Shown: positions 28,687 to 42,300 of the stretch, piece by piece | Numbering within the stretch: position 1 is the stretch's first letter | How the letters are laid out: every line of letters begins with the position of its first letter | Notes under the pieces: model-generated | Told to the model about the DNA's origin: nothing | Seen by the model: only the letters and a program-made list of their open reading frames with translations | Databases searched by the model: none | NCBI RefSeq assembly: GCF_041734735.1 | Contig: NC_134903.1 | Coordinates: forward strand, 2,011,828 to 2,075,827 | DNA from: Babylonia areolata | Lineage: Eukaryota; Mollusca; Gastropoda; Neogastropoda; Buccinidae | Direction: 5' to 3' | Length of the DNA stretch: 64,000 nt | Program-made: the position numbers and the translations under genes

Positions 28687-29715
28687 TCATTGTGTGCTGA
28701 AGGAATGCACGTTTGTGTCTATATCTTCCTGTTTGTCTCTCACTGTCTCTCCTAATCTGTGCACTGAAGGAATGCACGTTTGTGTCTATATCTTCCTGTT
28801 TGTCTCTCACCGTCTCTCCTAATCTGTGCACTGAAGGAATGCACGTTTGTGTCTATATCTTCCTGTTTGTCTGTCTCTGTCTCTCCTAGTCTGTGCACTG
28901 AAGGAATGCACGTTTGTGTCTATATCTTCCTGTTTGTCTCTGTCTCTCCTAAACTGTGCACTGAAGGAATGCACGTTTCTGTCTATATCTTCCTGTTTCT
29001 CTCTGTCTCTCCTAGTCTGTGCACTGAAGGAATGCACGTTTGTGTCTATATCTTCCTGTTTGTCTCTCACTGTCTCTCCTAATCTGTGCACTGAAGGAAT
29101 GCACGTTTGTGTCTATATCTTCCTGTTTGTCTCTGTCTCTCCTAATCTGTGAACTGAAGGAATGCACGTTTGTGTCTATATCTTCCTGTTTCTCTCTGTC
29201 TCTCCTAGTCTGTGCACTGAAGGAATGCACGTTTGTGTCTATATATTCCTGTTTGTCTCTGTCTCTCCTAGTCTGTGCACTGAAGGAATGTACGTTTGTG
29301 TCTATATCTTCCTGTTTGTCTCTCCTAATCTGTGCACTGAAGGAATGCACGTTTGTGTCTATATCTTCCTGTTTGTCTCTGTCTCTCCTAATCTGTGCAC
29401 TGAAGGAATGCACGTTTGTGTCTATATCTTCCTGTTTGTCTCTCACCGTCTCTCCTAGTCTGTGCACTGAAGGAATGCACGTTTGTGTCTGTATCTTCCT
29501 GTTTGTCTCTGTCTCTCCTAGTCTGTGCGCTGAAGGAATGCACGTTTGTGTCTATATCTTCCTGTTTGTCTCTGTCTCTCCTAGTCTGTGTGATGAAGGA
29601 ATGCACGTTTGTGTCTATATCTTCCTGTTTGTCTCTGTCTCTCCTAATCTGTGCACTGAAGGAATGCACGTTTGTGTCTATATCTTCCTGTTTGTCTCTC
29701 ACCGTCTCTCCTAAT
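28687..29715. repeat. 63-bp minisatellite, long allele (about 16 units)
   Basis: Period 63 is divisible by three, so open frames run through on both strands (for example 29040-29714 plus and 29012-29467 minus). Variants between units include caccgtctct/cactgtctct and tgcactg/tgcgctg. Confidence 0.95.
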
Positions 29716-31164
29716 CTGCATGCGTGTGTGCGTGCGTGTATATGTACATATGTACATGCAGTGTGGAGAAATGTAATCCTGTTGCCCCATTTGGGGTGTG
29801 GAGGATACAGTTACAACAAACTCATTGAACCACACAGTCATGGCAGACACAGAGAGACAGAAGCAGAAAGTGAGACGCTGGCGGAAGTGAAGGAGATAGT
29901 GAGAGAGACAGAGAGAAAGATAAACAGAGAAACTGTCCGACAAAAACAGAAAAGGTAGGAGAAGAAAAGAAGACAGACACACCGACACACACACTTTGAG
30001 AGAAGGAAGCAGCACAAGTGCGGACGATCTAAGGGAAACAACTACTTTATAGTAATTAGTTGTGTAGAGTGACCTCCCATAAAAAGGAATTCTGCCTCAT
30101 TCACACCAAAAACAACAGACATAAGATTATAAGATTAGTGACCAAACAAAACACGGCTCAGACAGAACTATGAAATTTGATATCTGTTCACAAAATGTTT
30201 GTACCCTGTCATTCAAGCAGCCATACTTATGTTGGAGCTGTGTGCACGCTTGTCTGTGTTTCCAAGACCAACTGAAAACTGATCAGAATTACCGGGTATT
30301 TGACATGCATATTTGATACAACCAACAGGGATTACAACATGCACATTTTATCTTCTGCATTCAAACACCAGCAGGTCAACTTGGGAGACAGAATACACAC
30401 AAAAAATTCACATCATTGTAAATAAATCACCTGATTTATTTGTAATATTTATTTCTTACTCAATCAAGGCAACATTGGAGTAATACATCCCACAATGAAT
30501 CATATATATCCCACAATGAATCATATATATCCCACAATAAATCAATCATGTTATCAACAGATCCAATAAATATTGGTACATCCATAAGAATGGATCTCCA
30601 ATTTTAAAAAAAACTGTTCTTATCACTTAAGTAAATCTTTATAAAAACAAATCATCTTATCAGTTAGTCATCTTTAAATATAATCATAAGACAAAATCTA
30701 TCCCAAAAACAAATCGTGGTAAGTTAAACAATTTCTTCAGTTCCTGATGTACACGTGAATGAATGGCTCCATACACACAGGCGTTAATATCATGCCTTAA
30801 TTTTGTTCTCTACTGTCAAACATAGAAATGAAATAAAAGACATCATACATTTACACCCCCACACATGATAAAACCAGTTCATTTTATGTACTGATAACAA
30901 TAACCAACAAATAAACAATGAATTGCGCATATATGTGTGCATATTTAAGATAAAACATCTCTTGGAAAAATATCATTTCCAGCCATATCAAGTTCAATCA
31001 CAGATAATCAAATGCATGTATATAAGTACAGCACAAATCATTTTTAACACCTTTGTTTTATTCTTGTTGCTGCCCTGTCTTCCACACTGTTCAAATGGCA
31101 TCAGACAACTGTCAATGTTGTGTCCTCACAAGGCCACACACCGGAGAAGGCCCTGCGCTGTTGA
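29716..31164. other. Non-coding region, GA-rich then AT-rich
   Basis: Counterpart of 846-2300, lacking the CA insertion seen there at 895-945. No gene. Confidence 0.5.
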
Positions 31165-31385
31165 GCCTGTATGATGTCTGTGTGATGTTGGAAAATGTGT
31201 CTCTGATACTTTGTATGCCTGTAGGATGCTTGTGTGTTGTGTGATGTGATGGGAAATATGTCACTGATACTTTATATCACCATTAGATGCTTTGTGTGAT
31301 GTGTTAAAAATGTGTCACTGATACTTTATGAGACTGTAAGATGCTTATGTGATATGATGAAAAACGTGTCACTGATTCTTTCTTT
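31165..31385. repeat. Degenerate minisatellite, about 65 bp
   Basis: Counterpart of 2301-2530. Confidence 0.6.
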
Positions 31386-31917
31386 TTTTTCCCCCAAATG
31401 TCTGAAGTCAAATCAAAATCGAACCAAATCATGTTAACAGCCCAATTCAAGTCATCAGCCAACCCCAGCTGTCAAAACAAAAGTCAACGTCATACAATGC
31501 TTAAAACGATCATCATCACCTATAATACAGATGATCAAGAACTGTAACTGTACAAAACCCTAAACGATCATCATCACCTATAATACAGATGATCAAGAAC
31601 CGTAACTGTACAAAACCCTCCATCACAGGCAACAGCCCACCTGTCAAACAGACAGCATCCCAGCGAGTATCGTTTTTTGTGTCCCCGACCTGGTCGTGAG
31701 TGATGGGGGAAAGTTTGGACAATGTGCAGAGAAGGCCCCATCTTCGTAGACGAGAACTGTGTATGAATGTTAATTGTTCCAGACAAGGATTTAGAAGCGC
31801 TTCTTGAAAAAGTTGTTGTTTTGTTTTTGTTGTTGTTGCTGTTGTAGTTGTTCTTTAAGCGCGGAGACCAGAAAGGTTCCCGGGACTTAAATCGATTGAT
31901 AATATATATATATATGT
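31386..31917. other. Non-coding, with a 59-bp tandem duplication
   Basis: aaacgatcatcatcacctat through tgtacaaaaccct is present twice (31503-31618) but only once in unit 1. Confidence 0.6.
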
Positions 31918-32912
31918 ATATGTATGTAGCAGTGTTTAGAGTGGTTCTAATAGGGTACAGCACAAAAGACTTAACTAAATATGATTAATTGAAAGGATAG
32001 ATGAGAATTCCCACGCACAGGCCAGGAACATATAGAGGCCAGTCACAAATGGGGTTTTCTATTGTTTTATTTACAATAGTTATAAGAACATAAGAAAAGG
32101 AAAAGCGATATATAGCAAGGTGTCAGCCGTTTTGGGGGTACACACGACACAACACACTGCTCGACGCAGCAAGGGAGAGAGAGAGCAGGCTCTGGTCAGA
32201 TGACTGACCAGGTATGAAAATGACCACTCATCACTCACTGTGCCATTTTAAGCAAGTTTAGCGGACCGCAAAGGCCGTCACGTGTGCTGCGAGCAGATCG
32301 TCACTAATCAGCCCAAATCCGATGAGAACTGTGCTTGTTTCAAGGTGTTCAGTGACAGATTTCTAAATGATTCCTGAACCGATTTGCGTCGGATAAGTTG
32401 CGAAAGAAAGAGCTCAACAGCTACTTTATAATGAGTATAAAATGAAGTGCTGATTATTTAAGATAAATTTATAATCTTAATTTAAGTCACCTGAACAGGG
32501 TCAGTTTTAACGAACTCGTCGCTGAAAATTACAAACTGCGTTAAGTCAGTTTGACGTAAGCAAACACAAATGGAATAGACTTAAAGATGGAATTGCGACG
32601 ATTCTGCAAGTATGTAATACTTGTAGTTTACTGATCTGACAAAAGAGTTATTAATTAAATACTTTGGAGCAGAAACACAGATTCCAGCTCAGCCAATAGC
32701 GTACTGCGACGCGACACTGGTCGAGCGTGAGCAGGAGGACAAAATGATGTAAGCGGAGTGACGTCATACATTCTGTGCGCGGGTTAGGAGGGAAAACTGT
32801 CGTCTGCTAATACAGCTTGTGCGGGAGGCAAGCTAATACAGCTTGTGCGTGAGGCAAGCTAATACAGCTTGTGCATAAGGCAAATATTGGAGCAAGCATA
32901 GGACTTGGTCAC

Positions 32913-32925
<13 letters not shown>
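31918..32925. mobile_element. Unit-2-specific insertion of repeat family R1 (about 1 kb)
   Basis: Splits the TA microsatellite that is intact at 2980-3009 in unit 1. The right part (about 32200-32800) is related to 16781-17625. The left about 280 bp, with agtgtttagagtggttctaa and ggggttttctattgttttat, is absent from those copies. Termini look like TG...CA flanked by tgta/atgta-type AT sequence, so an isolated long terminal repeat or a non-autonomous element is possible. It was inserted after the units duplicated or was lost from unit 1. Confidence 0.7.

Positions 32926-32980
<55 letters not shown>
32916..32980. repeat. (TA)n microsatellite
   Basis: About 65 bp of TA after the insertion. Confidence 0.95.
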
Positions 32981-32989
<9 letters not shown>

Positions 32990-33333
32990 TTTACACGTTA
33001 CTTTTCAGCATTCACCATTCCCATAGCCGATCCCGGGGATAAATACTAAAATAGATTGAGGTAGGGCAGCCTATTGAGGCAGGGCAGCATTAAGTCATTC
33101 TTTCGGTAAGTGGGAGGCGTTCTTTCTGTCAAGATAGTTAGACCCCCCTCTTGGACCCCATCAGTCATCGTGTAAGATTGTGTTCATGCTTGTTTGATGC
33201 ACCAGTGTGAGTGTGTAAATAAGTGTTCTGACCTGTGAATGCTTTGCCTGTGTATCTCTTGCAAGACGCTGTTGAGTGTGTTACAAATCGAGCTGTGCCT
33301 GGAGACTGTTTCCCGGAATAGATCTTGGGTACG

Positions 33334-33334
<1 letters not shown>

Positions 33335-33369
<35 letters not shown>
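33335..33369. repeat. (CA)n microsatellite, short allele
   Basis: About 35 bp, against 165 bp in unit 1. Confidence 0.95.
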
Positions 33370-33373
<4 letters not shown>

Positions 33374-33561
33374 ACTCCAGACTGTTCCAGGTACTGTAGG
33401 GTCCATTGTTTTTTGCTGTTGCTGTTGATCAAAGACCAGATGTATGGTACATTCGTGTTGGAAGAATCGGCCGAACGTTCAATCACAACACGAAATCTGT
33501 GTGTGCATGACGAAGATAAGGTGTCCCAGCTTGCCCGCCAACAAGCCTCAAAATTCATACC

Positions 33562-33690
33562 AGCCGCCATGGCCAAGTGGTTAGTGTCGCAGACTATGAC
33601 TGGGAGGACATTGGTTCGATCCCACATCGGAGGTGGTGATTTCCTGCCCGTGGCCGGCACGTGCTCAGAGTTGAGTGTGCTGTGGGCTCG
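33562..33690 (+). repeat. SINE family A head
   Basis: A-box tggccaagtgg at 33570-33580 and B-box ggttcgatccc at 33613-33623. Counterpart of 3719-3846. Confidence 0.75.
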
Positions 33691-33699
33691 TTTCTCTCA

Positions 33700-35465
33700 T
33701 CCTCTCTCGCCTTCACTATTGACTGTAACTCTCTATTGTCTGGTTTGTCTCTTGACTACTGAATGTAACTCTATTGTCTGGTTTGTCTCTTGACTACTGA
33801 CTGTAACTCTCTATTGTCTGGTTTGACTCTTGACTACTGACTGTAACTCTCTATTGTCTGGTTTGTCTCTTGACTAGTGAATGTAACTCTATTGTCTGGT
33901 TTGTCTCTTGACTACTGACTATAACTCTCTATTGTCTGGTTTGACTCTTGACTACTGACTGTAACTCTCTTGTCTGGTTTGTCTCTTGACTACTGAATCT
34001 AACTCTATTGTCTGGTTTGTCCTTTGACTGCTGACTGTAACTCTCTATTGTCTGGTTTGTCTCTTGACTACTGACTGTAACTCTATTGTCTGGTTTGTCT
34101 CTTGACTACTGACTGTAACTCTATATTGTCTGGTTTGTCTCTTGAATACTGACTGTAACTCTCTATTGTCTGGTTTGTCTCTTGACTGGTTTGTCTCTTG
34201 ACTACTGATTGTAACTCTCTATTGTCTGGTTTGTCTCTTGACTACTGATTGTAACTCTCTATTGTCTGGTTTGTCTCTTGACTACTGAATGTAATTCTCT
34301 ATTGTCTACTTTATCTCTTGACTACTGACTGTAACTCTCTATTGTCTGGTTTGTCTCTTGACTACTGAATGTAACTCTCTATTGTCTGGTTTGTCTCTTG
34401 ACTACTGACTGTAACTCTCTATTGTCTGGTTTGTCTCTTGACTGGTTTGTCTCTTGACTACTGACTGTAACTCTCTATTGTCTGGTTTGTCTCTTGACTA
34501 CTGACGGTAACTCTCCATTGTCTGGTTTGTCTCTTGACTGCTGACTGTAACTCTCTATTGTCTGGTTTGTCTTTTGACTACTGACTGTAACTCTCTATTG
34601 TCTACTTTATCTCTTGACTACTGACTGTAACTCTCTATTGTCTGGTTTGTCTCTTGACTACTGAATGTAACTCTCTATTGTCTGGTTTGTCTCTTGACTA
34701 CTGAATGTAACTCTCTATTGTCTGGTTTGTCTCTTGACTACTGAATGTAACTCTCCATTGTCTGGTTTGTCTCTTGACTACTGACTGTAACTCTCTATTG
34801 TCTGGTTTGTGTCTTGACTACTGACTGTAACTCTCTATTGTCTGGTTTGTCTCTTGACTACTGAATGTAACTCTCTATTGTCTGGTTTGTCTTTTGACTA
34901 CTGACTGTAACTCTCTATTGTCTGGTTTGTCTCTTGACTGGTTTGTCTCTTGACTACTGAATGTTACTCTATAGTCTGGTTTGTCTGTTGACTACTCAAT
35001 GTAACTCTCTATTGTCTGGTTTGTCTCTTGACTACTGAATGTTACTCTATAGTTTGTTTTGTCGTTTGACTACTGAATGTAACTCTATAGTCTGGTTTGT
35101 CTCTTGACTACTGAATGTAACTCTCTATTGTCTGGTTTGTCTCTTGACTACTGAATGTTACTCTATTGTCTGGTTTGCCTCTTGACTACTGAATATAACT
35201 CTCTATTGTCTGGTTTGCCTCTTGCCTACTCAGTGTAACTCTCTATTGTCTGGTTTGTCTCTTGACTACTGACTGTAACTCTCTTTTGTCTGGTTTGTCT
35301 CTTGACTGTTCAATGTAACTCTATTGTCTGGTTTGCCTCTTGACTACTGACTAACTCTCTATTGTCTGGTTTGCCTCTTGACTACTGAATGTAACTCTCT
35401 ATTATATGGTTTGCCTCTTTACTACTCAATGTAACTCTCTATTGCCTGGTTTGCCTGTTTCATCC
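33700..35465 (+). repeat. LINE-derived minisatellite
   Basis: Same about 40-bp family as 3860-5950 but with a different number and order of variants (for example ctactttatctcttgact, seen only here). The array has been reshuffled since duplication. Confidence 0.85.
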
Positions 35466-36055
35466 ATTCAGTCCCTTCAGTGCACACAAAACTCTGCTGC
35501 CGGACTTGTCCTCAGAAAGAATCTGAGCACATCACTCTTCAGTTGCAATATCTCCATTGGCTCCCTATCTCACACAGAATAAAGTATAAGATCAGTACTC
35601 CATGTTATAAATGTATTCACAAATCTGCCCCTTCCTATCTCTGTGGCTGCCTTCACCTCTACACTCCATCTCGCTCTCTACAATCGGCTTCGGATTCACT
35701 CTGTTTACGCATACCCAGATTCAAACACTCCACTGTTGGCCGCCGTTCTTTCTCTGTCTCTGGACCTTGCATTTAGAATGAACTTCCTCTTTCGCTTCAT
35801 CAGGTCTTCGCATTCAGCTCTTTCGAGTCTGGCCTTAAAACCCACCTCTTCCCAAGACAGCCTCTCTAGCTCTTCCCTACCTCTTCCTTGTCTTCAGTAT
35901 TTTCCAGTTTAGAGTCATGCATGTGCGTGATTGACTGGTTTGAAAGCGCTTTGATTTGTCTCTGTATAAGATTCAGCGCCATATAAATACTACAACTACT
36001 TATCATTATCATCATTATTATCATTATCATTATCATCATTATTATTATCATTGGA
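35458..36055 (+). mobile_element. CR1/L2-like LINE, 3' end
   Basis: Counterpart of 5945-6530 with the same coding remnant, plus a 6-bp insertion (tctagc) near 35868. Confidence 0.75.
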
Positions 36056-36064
36056 TGGGAAGAA

Positions 36065-36245
36065 GGAACCATACAGTGCAGGGTCATCCACTTCATGGAG
36101 TCTTTGGGAGTGTGGCTCAAATTCCTGACCAAAACTGCAGATGTGTGTATCTCTCAGTCTGGTGGACGCCAGGAGAGGATAATGATGTGAAAAAGAAACA
36201 GTCTTGTCAGGTGAACCCAAACCTAAACGGGCCCCATGGCAACAT
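36065..36245 (+). repeat. SINE family A tail fragment
   Basis: Counterpart of 6545-6725. Confidence 0.6.
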
Positions 36246-36318
36246 CGTCATCACCCCCGTCATCTGTCATAGTCGTCAAAATAATAGAAAACAAAATATA
36301 GGAAATTCTGTGCGCGTG

Positions 36319-36319
<1 letters not shown>

Positions 36320-36368
<49 letters not shown>

Positions 36369-36392
36369 CACACACACGCACACACACACACT
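36320..36392. repeat. (CA)n microsatellite
   Basis: Counterpart of 6790-6872. Confidence 0.9.
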
Positions 36393-36661
36393 GCTACCCA
36401 AGTGTGTCCCAGGTACTCTATGGTCCATTGTTTTTTGCTGGTTGTTGTTGTTGTTGTTGTTTTATTATTCTCCCAGCGGCGTCAGTACGCCAGCCCTTCA
36501 ATCTGTCAGCCCATCATCACGACCATCACGGCCCAAGCGTGGGGGATTCTATCAACACGGAGACCACGTGCTTGCTCCATCGCGTGGGGACAGTGATCGG
36601 CCAGAGCAGATAGCCCACGCCATCGTGACGAAGGTCCTGGCTTCAGCACGACTCTGCTCAG

Positions 36662-36669
36662 CATATAAC
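36662..36669 (+). promoter_or_regulatory. Possible TATA-like element upstream of copy 2
   Basis: catataac about 210 bp upstream of the start codon, as in unit 1. The surrounding 400 bp is nearly unchanged between units. Confidence 0.3.
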
Positions 36670-36873
36670 CTGCGCCAGCATCCTTCTCCAGCAACGTCTC
36701 TTCTTCACTGAGCTGGCAGTAGCAGCAGTGCTGAGTGACTTGGACTTCTACAGCCGGGTGTGTATCTTCGTTGCTTGAACGAGAACAGCCAGCTACGAGG
36801 CGTCTCCTCCTCCAAAGTTTTGGGATCGTTTTGTCCATTGACAGTAATTCGTTCAGTTCACCGCTCTTCCGCC

Positions 36874-36925
36874 ATGAGATCGCTGTGGTTTTCTGCTGCT
36901 GTCCTCCTCTCTGTGTGGGTCTGTG
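36874..36925 (+). CDS. Exon 1, copy 2: signal peptide
   Basis: Same peptide as copy 1 ([17 protein letters not shown]); one silent base differs. Donor gtgagt. Confidence 0.85.
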
Positions 36926-36945
36926 GTGAGTAGGACAGGGCTAGC

Positions 36946-36998
<53 letters not shown>

Positions 36999-39136
36999 GG
37001 TGTGTGTTACAAAGAGAGGGGGAGAGAGAGATACAGACAGACGGACAGAGAGACAGAGACAAAGACAGTGAGATACAGAAAGAGAGATACAGAGCAGTTG
37101 AATGAGCCGAAATCTTTTTTTTTCTGTTTTAATTGATTGAAGCAGACAATAAAATATTGAATTGATGTAAGGCCCGACCAGCACTTTGGGGTTTATCGTG
37201 GGTCAGGCACCAGTTTCCTTTAACAATAAACAGGGAGGGGACCAACTTCCTTTAACAATAAACAGGAAAAAGAGAAAAAGAAAGAAAAGCAGATGTGTTG
37301 AATGAATGGGTTGGTCCACAGGCTTTAGTGCCTCCTGGAAACAGAGACAGAAATTGTGCCCACCTAGGGCCGTATTCAAGACAACAGTCATTTTACCTCA
37401 GGGCAAGTTATCTTCGACATGGTACAGACCCATGGGTATAGTTTAACATGAAGGTTAAATTATCTTCATATTCAAGGCATGCACTGTGCACTCATGCAGC
37501 TAAACCATCGTCAATGATTAAAATCCCGGTGATTCCCTTCTGTGCATGTTCTTTTACTTCGCACAGCACCACAGTTCAGAGCAGTCAGAGAGTTCGCAAA
37601 ACACGTGCTATCCGCAAAGCACGCCTGTTTTCCCTCAACAAAAACACAAAAGGATCCGTCATATTTACCTCTGCTTCGTGGGCAGTCACCTTTGGCAGAT
37701 AGTAATGGTAAATTGCCTATGGGTTTTTTGACCCGTGGGTAGGCTCTCGTGTTCCTGAATACCGGATACTGCTTACAAGTTTGCCTTGCCTCAGGCAGAT
37801 TACCCGCAGGTACACATTTACCCGTGGACACGATGGACTCTTGAATACGGTCCCTAACGGGAGTCTGCCATCCCAGTCAAAGACCTTCCATTCATTGCTC
37901 AAAATCTTCTTCAGAGAAATGATGATAGGAATTCAAAGAAACACCATGATTTTTTTTAAAAGGAGTGAAAGGTCTTTGCAAACTCTACAGTTATAAGTCC
38001 AAGGATTTAACTATTGTTTTATATTAGGTAAGCCATTGGCCGACTGGATTCTTAACTCAGTGTGACATAAGTGGTTTGCTCTGAATCCCGGCTGCTTTGG
38101 AAGAAAGAGTTCAAAGTCATTTGAATAATTCAGTATTTATATGGAGTTCCAAAGTATAGACATATAAATCCATCATGGACTGCTTTTTTGAAGTCATTGG
38201 ATTATGACTTTTCTGGGTTTGATTGAGAACACTAGACTTGAACATTTTGCCACAGGGGATGCTAGTTCACTGCCAATGTCGGGATGTCTGAGGACTCCAC
38301 AGGGTACATAAATGCAGTCATATCAGGCATATAACTGGTTCTCTCCCTCAGAGAGAATTCAAATGGCCCCCAACTGCAGTCTGTGAAGGATGTCGGTCAT
38401 CAATTTCACATTTCCCTTTTTTTTTATACAATATATATCGTTGCCATGTTATTTGAATATCGGAAGGGTTGTTTGGTTGTTATCTGCGCTTGTTTTCCTT
38501 CACTGTCAGTATATCCTTAATTTCGTCAGCCAGTGGTGGATAGCATCTCTTCGGAGATCTTCACTATTTGTATATCCTTAATTTCGTCAACCAGTGGTGG
38601 ATAGGATCTCTTTGGAGATCTTCACTATCAGTATATCCTTAATTTCGTCAACCAGTGGTGGATGGCATCTCTTTGGAGATCTTCACTATCAGTGTATCCT
38701 TAATTTCGTCAACCAGTGGTGGATAGCATCTCTTTGGAGATCTTCACTATCAGTGTATCCTTAATTTCGTCAACCAGTGGTGGATAGCATCTCTTCGGAG
38801 ATCCAAGTAAAGTCTTCTGTACACGACACTTTACCGGAGTCAGTGCTGTTTGGCTGTCAATGCTGACCACCGTGCTCAGTATACTTCTTCTTCTTCTTTC
38901 TTCCTTCTTCCTTCGTGGGCTGCAACTCCCACGTTCACTCTAATGTACACGAGTGGGCTTTTACGTGTATGACCGTTTTTACCCTGCCATGTAGGCAACC
39001 ATACTCCGTTTTCGGGGGTGTGCATGGTGGGTATGTTCTTGTTTCCATAACCCACCTAACGTTGACAAGGATTACGGGATCTTTAACGTGCGTATTTGAT
39101 CTTCTGCGTGTGTATAAACATATATATACGTATGTA

Positions 39137-39173
<37 letters not shown>

Positions 39174-39334
39174 AGAGAGAGAGTAAGAGAGACAGAGAGA
39201 GAGGGTGAAACGGGGGCACAGATATAGAGACAGAGACAGAGAGAGAGAGAGGTGTCTTTCTGTCCTTGTACACGTCTGCTTTACGTCTCCACGTGTGTGT
39301 GTGGATGTGTGTGTGTTGTGTGTGTGTATTTGTG

Positions 39335-39368
<34 letters not shown>

Positions 39369-42300
39369 CAGACGTCAGCACAGCCCCAGCCAGTATGGAG
39401 AAGGAGGAGGACAGGTTCCTGGGAGGGTATTCCATCATGGAATTCCTCTTTTACCCGTTCTATGTGGAGGTGTTTTATGGCCCCAACCACCATTGTCATG
39501 GCGTCCTCTATGACGAAAGCACCGTCATCACAGTGGCTCACTGCTATGACAATGTGTACGCTGCTCTACCTCTCGTTCTAGCTGTTGTTGTTCTTCTTCT
39601 TCTCCTTCTTCTTCTTCTTCGTCTTGTTGTTGTTCTTGTTGTTGTCGTTGTTGTTGTTCTTCTTGAATAGCAGTTTCTGTACTAAATGCATCACATTTTT
39701 AAAATAACCATAGATATATATATTCTAATTTAACACGTCAATTAAGAAATATTAGTTCCAAAATAAAAACTCCAAATGCAACAATAGAAATTTGTTTTTA
39801 AAAAAACGTGGATCTGCAAATATACAAAGATAAAATTAGAAAACAGAGCTAATGTTGAATGTGCAAAGAAAAAAGAAAGTACATTGCTTCGTGCCCAGTG
39901 ACACATGAGGTCGTCACCAATGATGCCCACTGTGACACATGAGGTCACCAATGATGCCCACTGTGACACACGAGGTCACCAATGATGCCCACTGTGACAC
40001 ATGAGGTCGTCACCAATGATGCCCACAGTGACACACGAGGTCGTCACCAATGATGCCCACTGTGACACATGAGGTCACCATTCATGCCCACTGTGACACA
40101 TGAGGTCGTCACCAATGATGCCCACTGTGACACATGAGGTCACCAATGATGCCCACTGTGACACATGAGGTCACCAGTGATGCCCACTGTGACACATGAT
40201 GTCGTCACCAATGATACCCAGTGTGACACATGAGGTCACCAGTGATGCCCACTGTGACACATGAGGTCGTCACCAATGATCTCCACTGTGACACATGAGG
40301 TCACCAGTGATGCCCACTGTGACACATGAGGTCGTCACCAATGATGCCCACTGTGACACATGAGGTCGTCACCAATGATCTCCACTGTGACACATGAGGT
40401 CGTCACCAATGATACCCAGTGTGACACGTGAGGTCGTCACCAGTGTTGCCCACTGTGACACATGAGGTGGTCACCAATGATGCCCACTGTGACACATGAG
40501 GTCATCACCAGTGATGCCCACTGTGACACATGAGGTCGTCACCAGTGATGTCCACTGTGACACATGAGGTCACCAGTGATGCCCACTGTGACACATGAGG
40601 TCACCAATGATGCCCACTGTGACACATGAGGTCGTCACCAATGATGCCCACTGTGACACATGAGGTCGTCACCAATGATGCCCACTGTGACACATGATGT
40701 CACCAATGATGCCCACTGTGACACATAAGGTCGTCACCAATGATGCCCACTGTGACACATGATGTCGTCACCAATGATGCCCACTGCTGCCTGTCTGCTG
40801 CTTCGTGCTGTCTCGGCAGGCCTCCTCCATGTGTTGAACCCCTGAGCACCATGTCTCCTTTTGTTTCATCTATTGATTGATTTATTGATTTATATTCATT
40901 TGTTCATCCACCTTTCTGTTTTATTTATGTCAATTATCTTTTTATTATTTTCTAACACAGGCTATATTTTGTCTTGAACACCATCACATTTCCTCTATAT
41001 ATGTGTGTGGTTCGTCCGTCGGGATCGACTAGGACCATCTAGTCATCCTGGGGGTGGTTGGGTTGGGCTCTGTGGGTGTGCAGATGATTGGTCAGGCCAA
41101 TCCGCGCCCGGAAGGTTCTGACGCAGTGTGGACAGGGGATGGTGGCGGCTGTCGGGTACTTGCTGGCACTGCTTTTCCTGCCCTGTCTGTGTTGCTCTGC
41201 TGCAGCAATTCTGTTGGCCTCAAAGGATTTGGCGCCTTTGTGGACAGCTGAACGCCACTTTGGTCTGTCCATTGCATTCAGCTCCCATGTGTCGTGGCTG
41301 ATGTTGAAGGCCTTCAGAGAAGCTTTCAGAGTGTCTTTGAAGCGCTTCTTTTGGCGTCCATGGGAGCGCTTGCCATGTTGGAGTTTGCGGTACAGCAGTT
41401 TCTTGGGGAGCCGGTGGTCTGGCATGTGAACTGCATGGCCTGCCCAGCGCAGCTGGGCCTGCATCAAGATGGTGTAGATGCTGGGCAAGTTTGCACGAGT
41501 GAGCACCTCTGTGTCAGGGATCTTCTCATGTCACTTTATGCCGAGTTTTCTGAGGCTGGTGGTGTGGAAGTTGTTCAGCTTTTTGGCGTGGCGTTTGTAG
41601 ACCGTCCGTGATTCACATCCATAGAGCAGTGTGGTGAGAACTATGGCCTTGTATACTTTGAGCTTCGTCTCCAGGGTGATGCCTCTCCTGTTCCAAACGT
41701 TCTTATGGAGTCTGCCGAAGGCAGCGCTGGCTTTGGCGAGTCTGGTATTCACCTCGTCGTCGATGACAACTGTGCGAGAGAGTGTACTGCCCAGGTATGT
41801 GAACTTGTCCATCGCATTCAGTCGTTGCCCGTTGATGAAGATGTTTGGTTCAACGTAAGGCTTTCCTGGAGCTGGCTGGTGCATCACCTCAGTCTTCTTT
41901 GTGCTGATTGTGAGGCCAAGGTTGTCACAGGCAGCAGAGAATTTGTCGACGCTGTGTTGCATGTCAGCTTCGGAGGCAGCGTTGAGAGCGCAGTCATCAG
42001 CAAACAGGAAGTCGTTGACGGTGTCTGTCCTCACCTTGGTTTTTGCTTGAAGCCTCCTGAGGTTGAAGAATGAGCAATCTGTGCTGTACCTGATGCCAAT
42101 GCCTTCGTCAGTGCCTCTGAAGGCATCTGTCAGCATGGCTGAAAACATGAGACTGAACAGGGTGGGGGCAAGAACACACCCTTGCTTGACTCCGTTGGAG
42201 ACAGGGAATGGTTCTGAAGTCTCTCCGTTGTCTTGGACTCGGGCCAGCATCCCATCGTGTAGTTGCCGTATGATGGTGATGAACTTTCTGGGACATCCGT

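Noticed and set aside
29040-29714. 224-codon plus-strand frame and 151-codon minus-strand frame
   Set aside because: The 63-bp repeat period is a multiple of three, so both strands stay open; in unit 1 only two repeat units exist and no protein remains.
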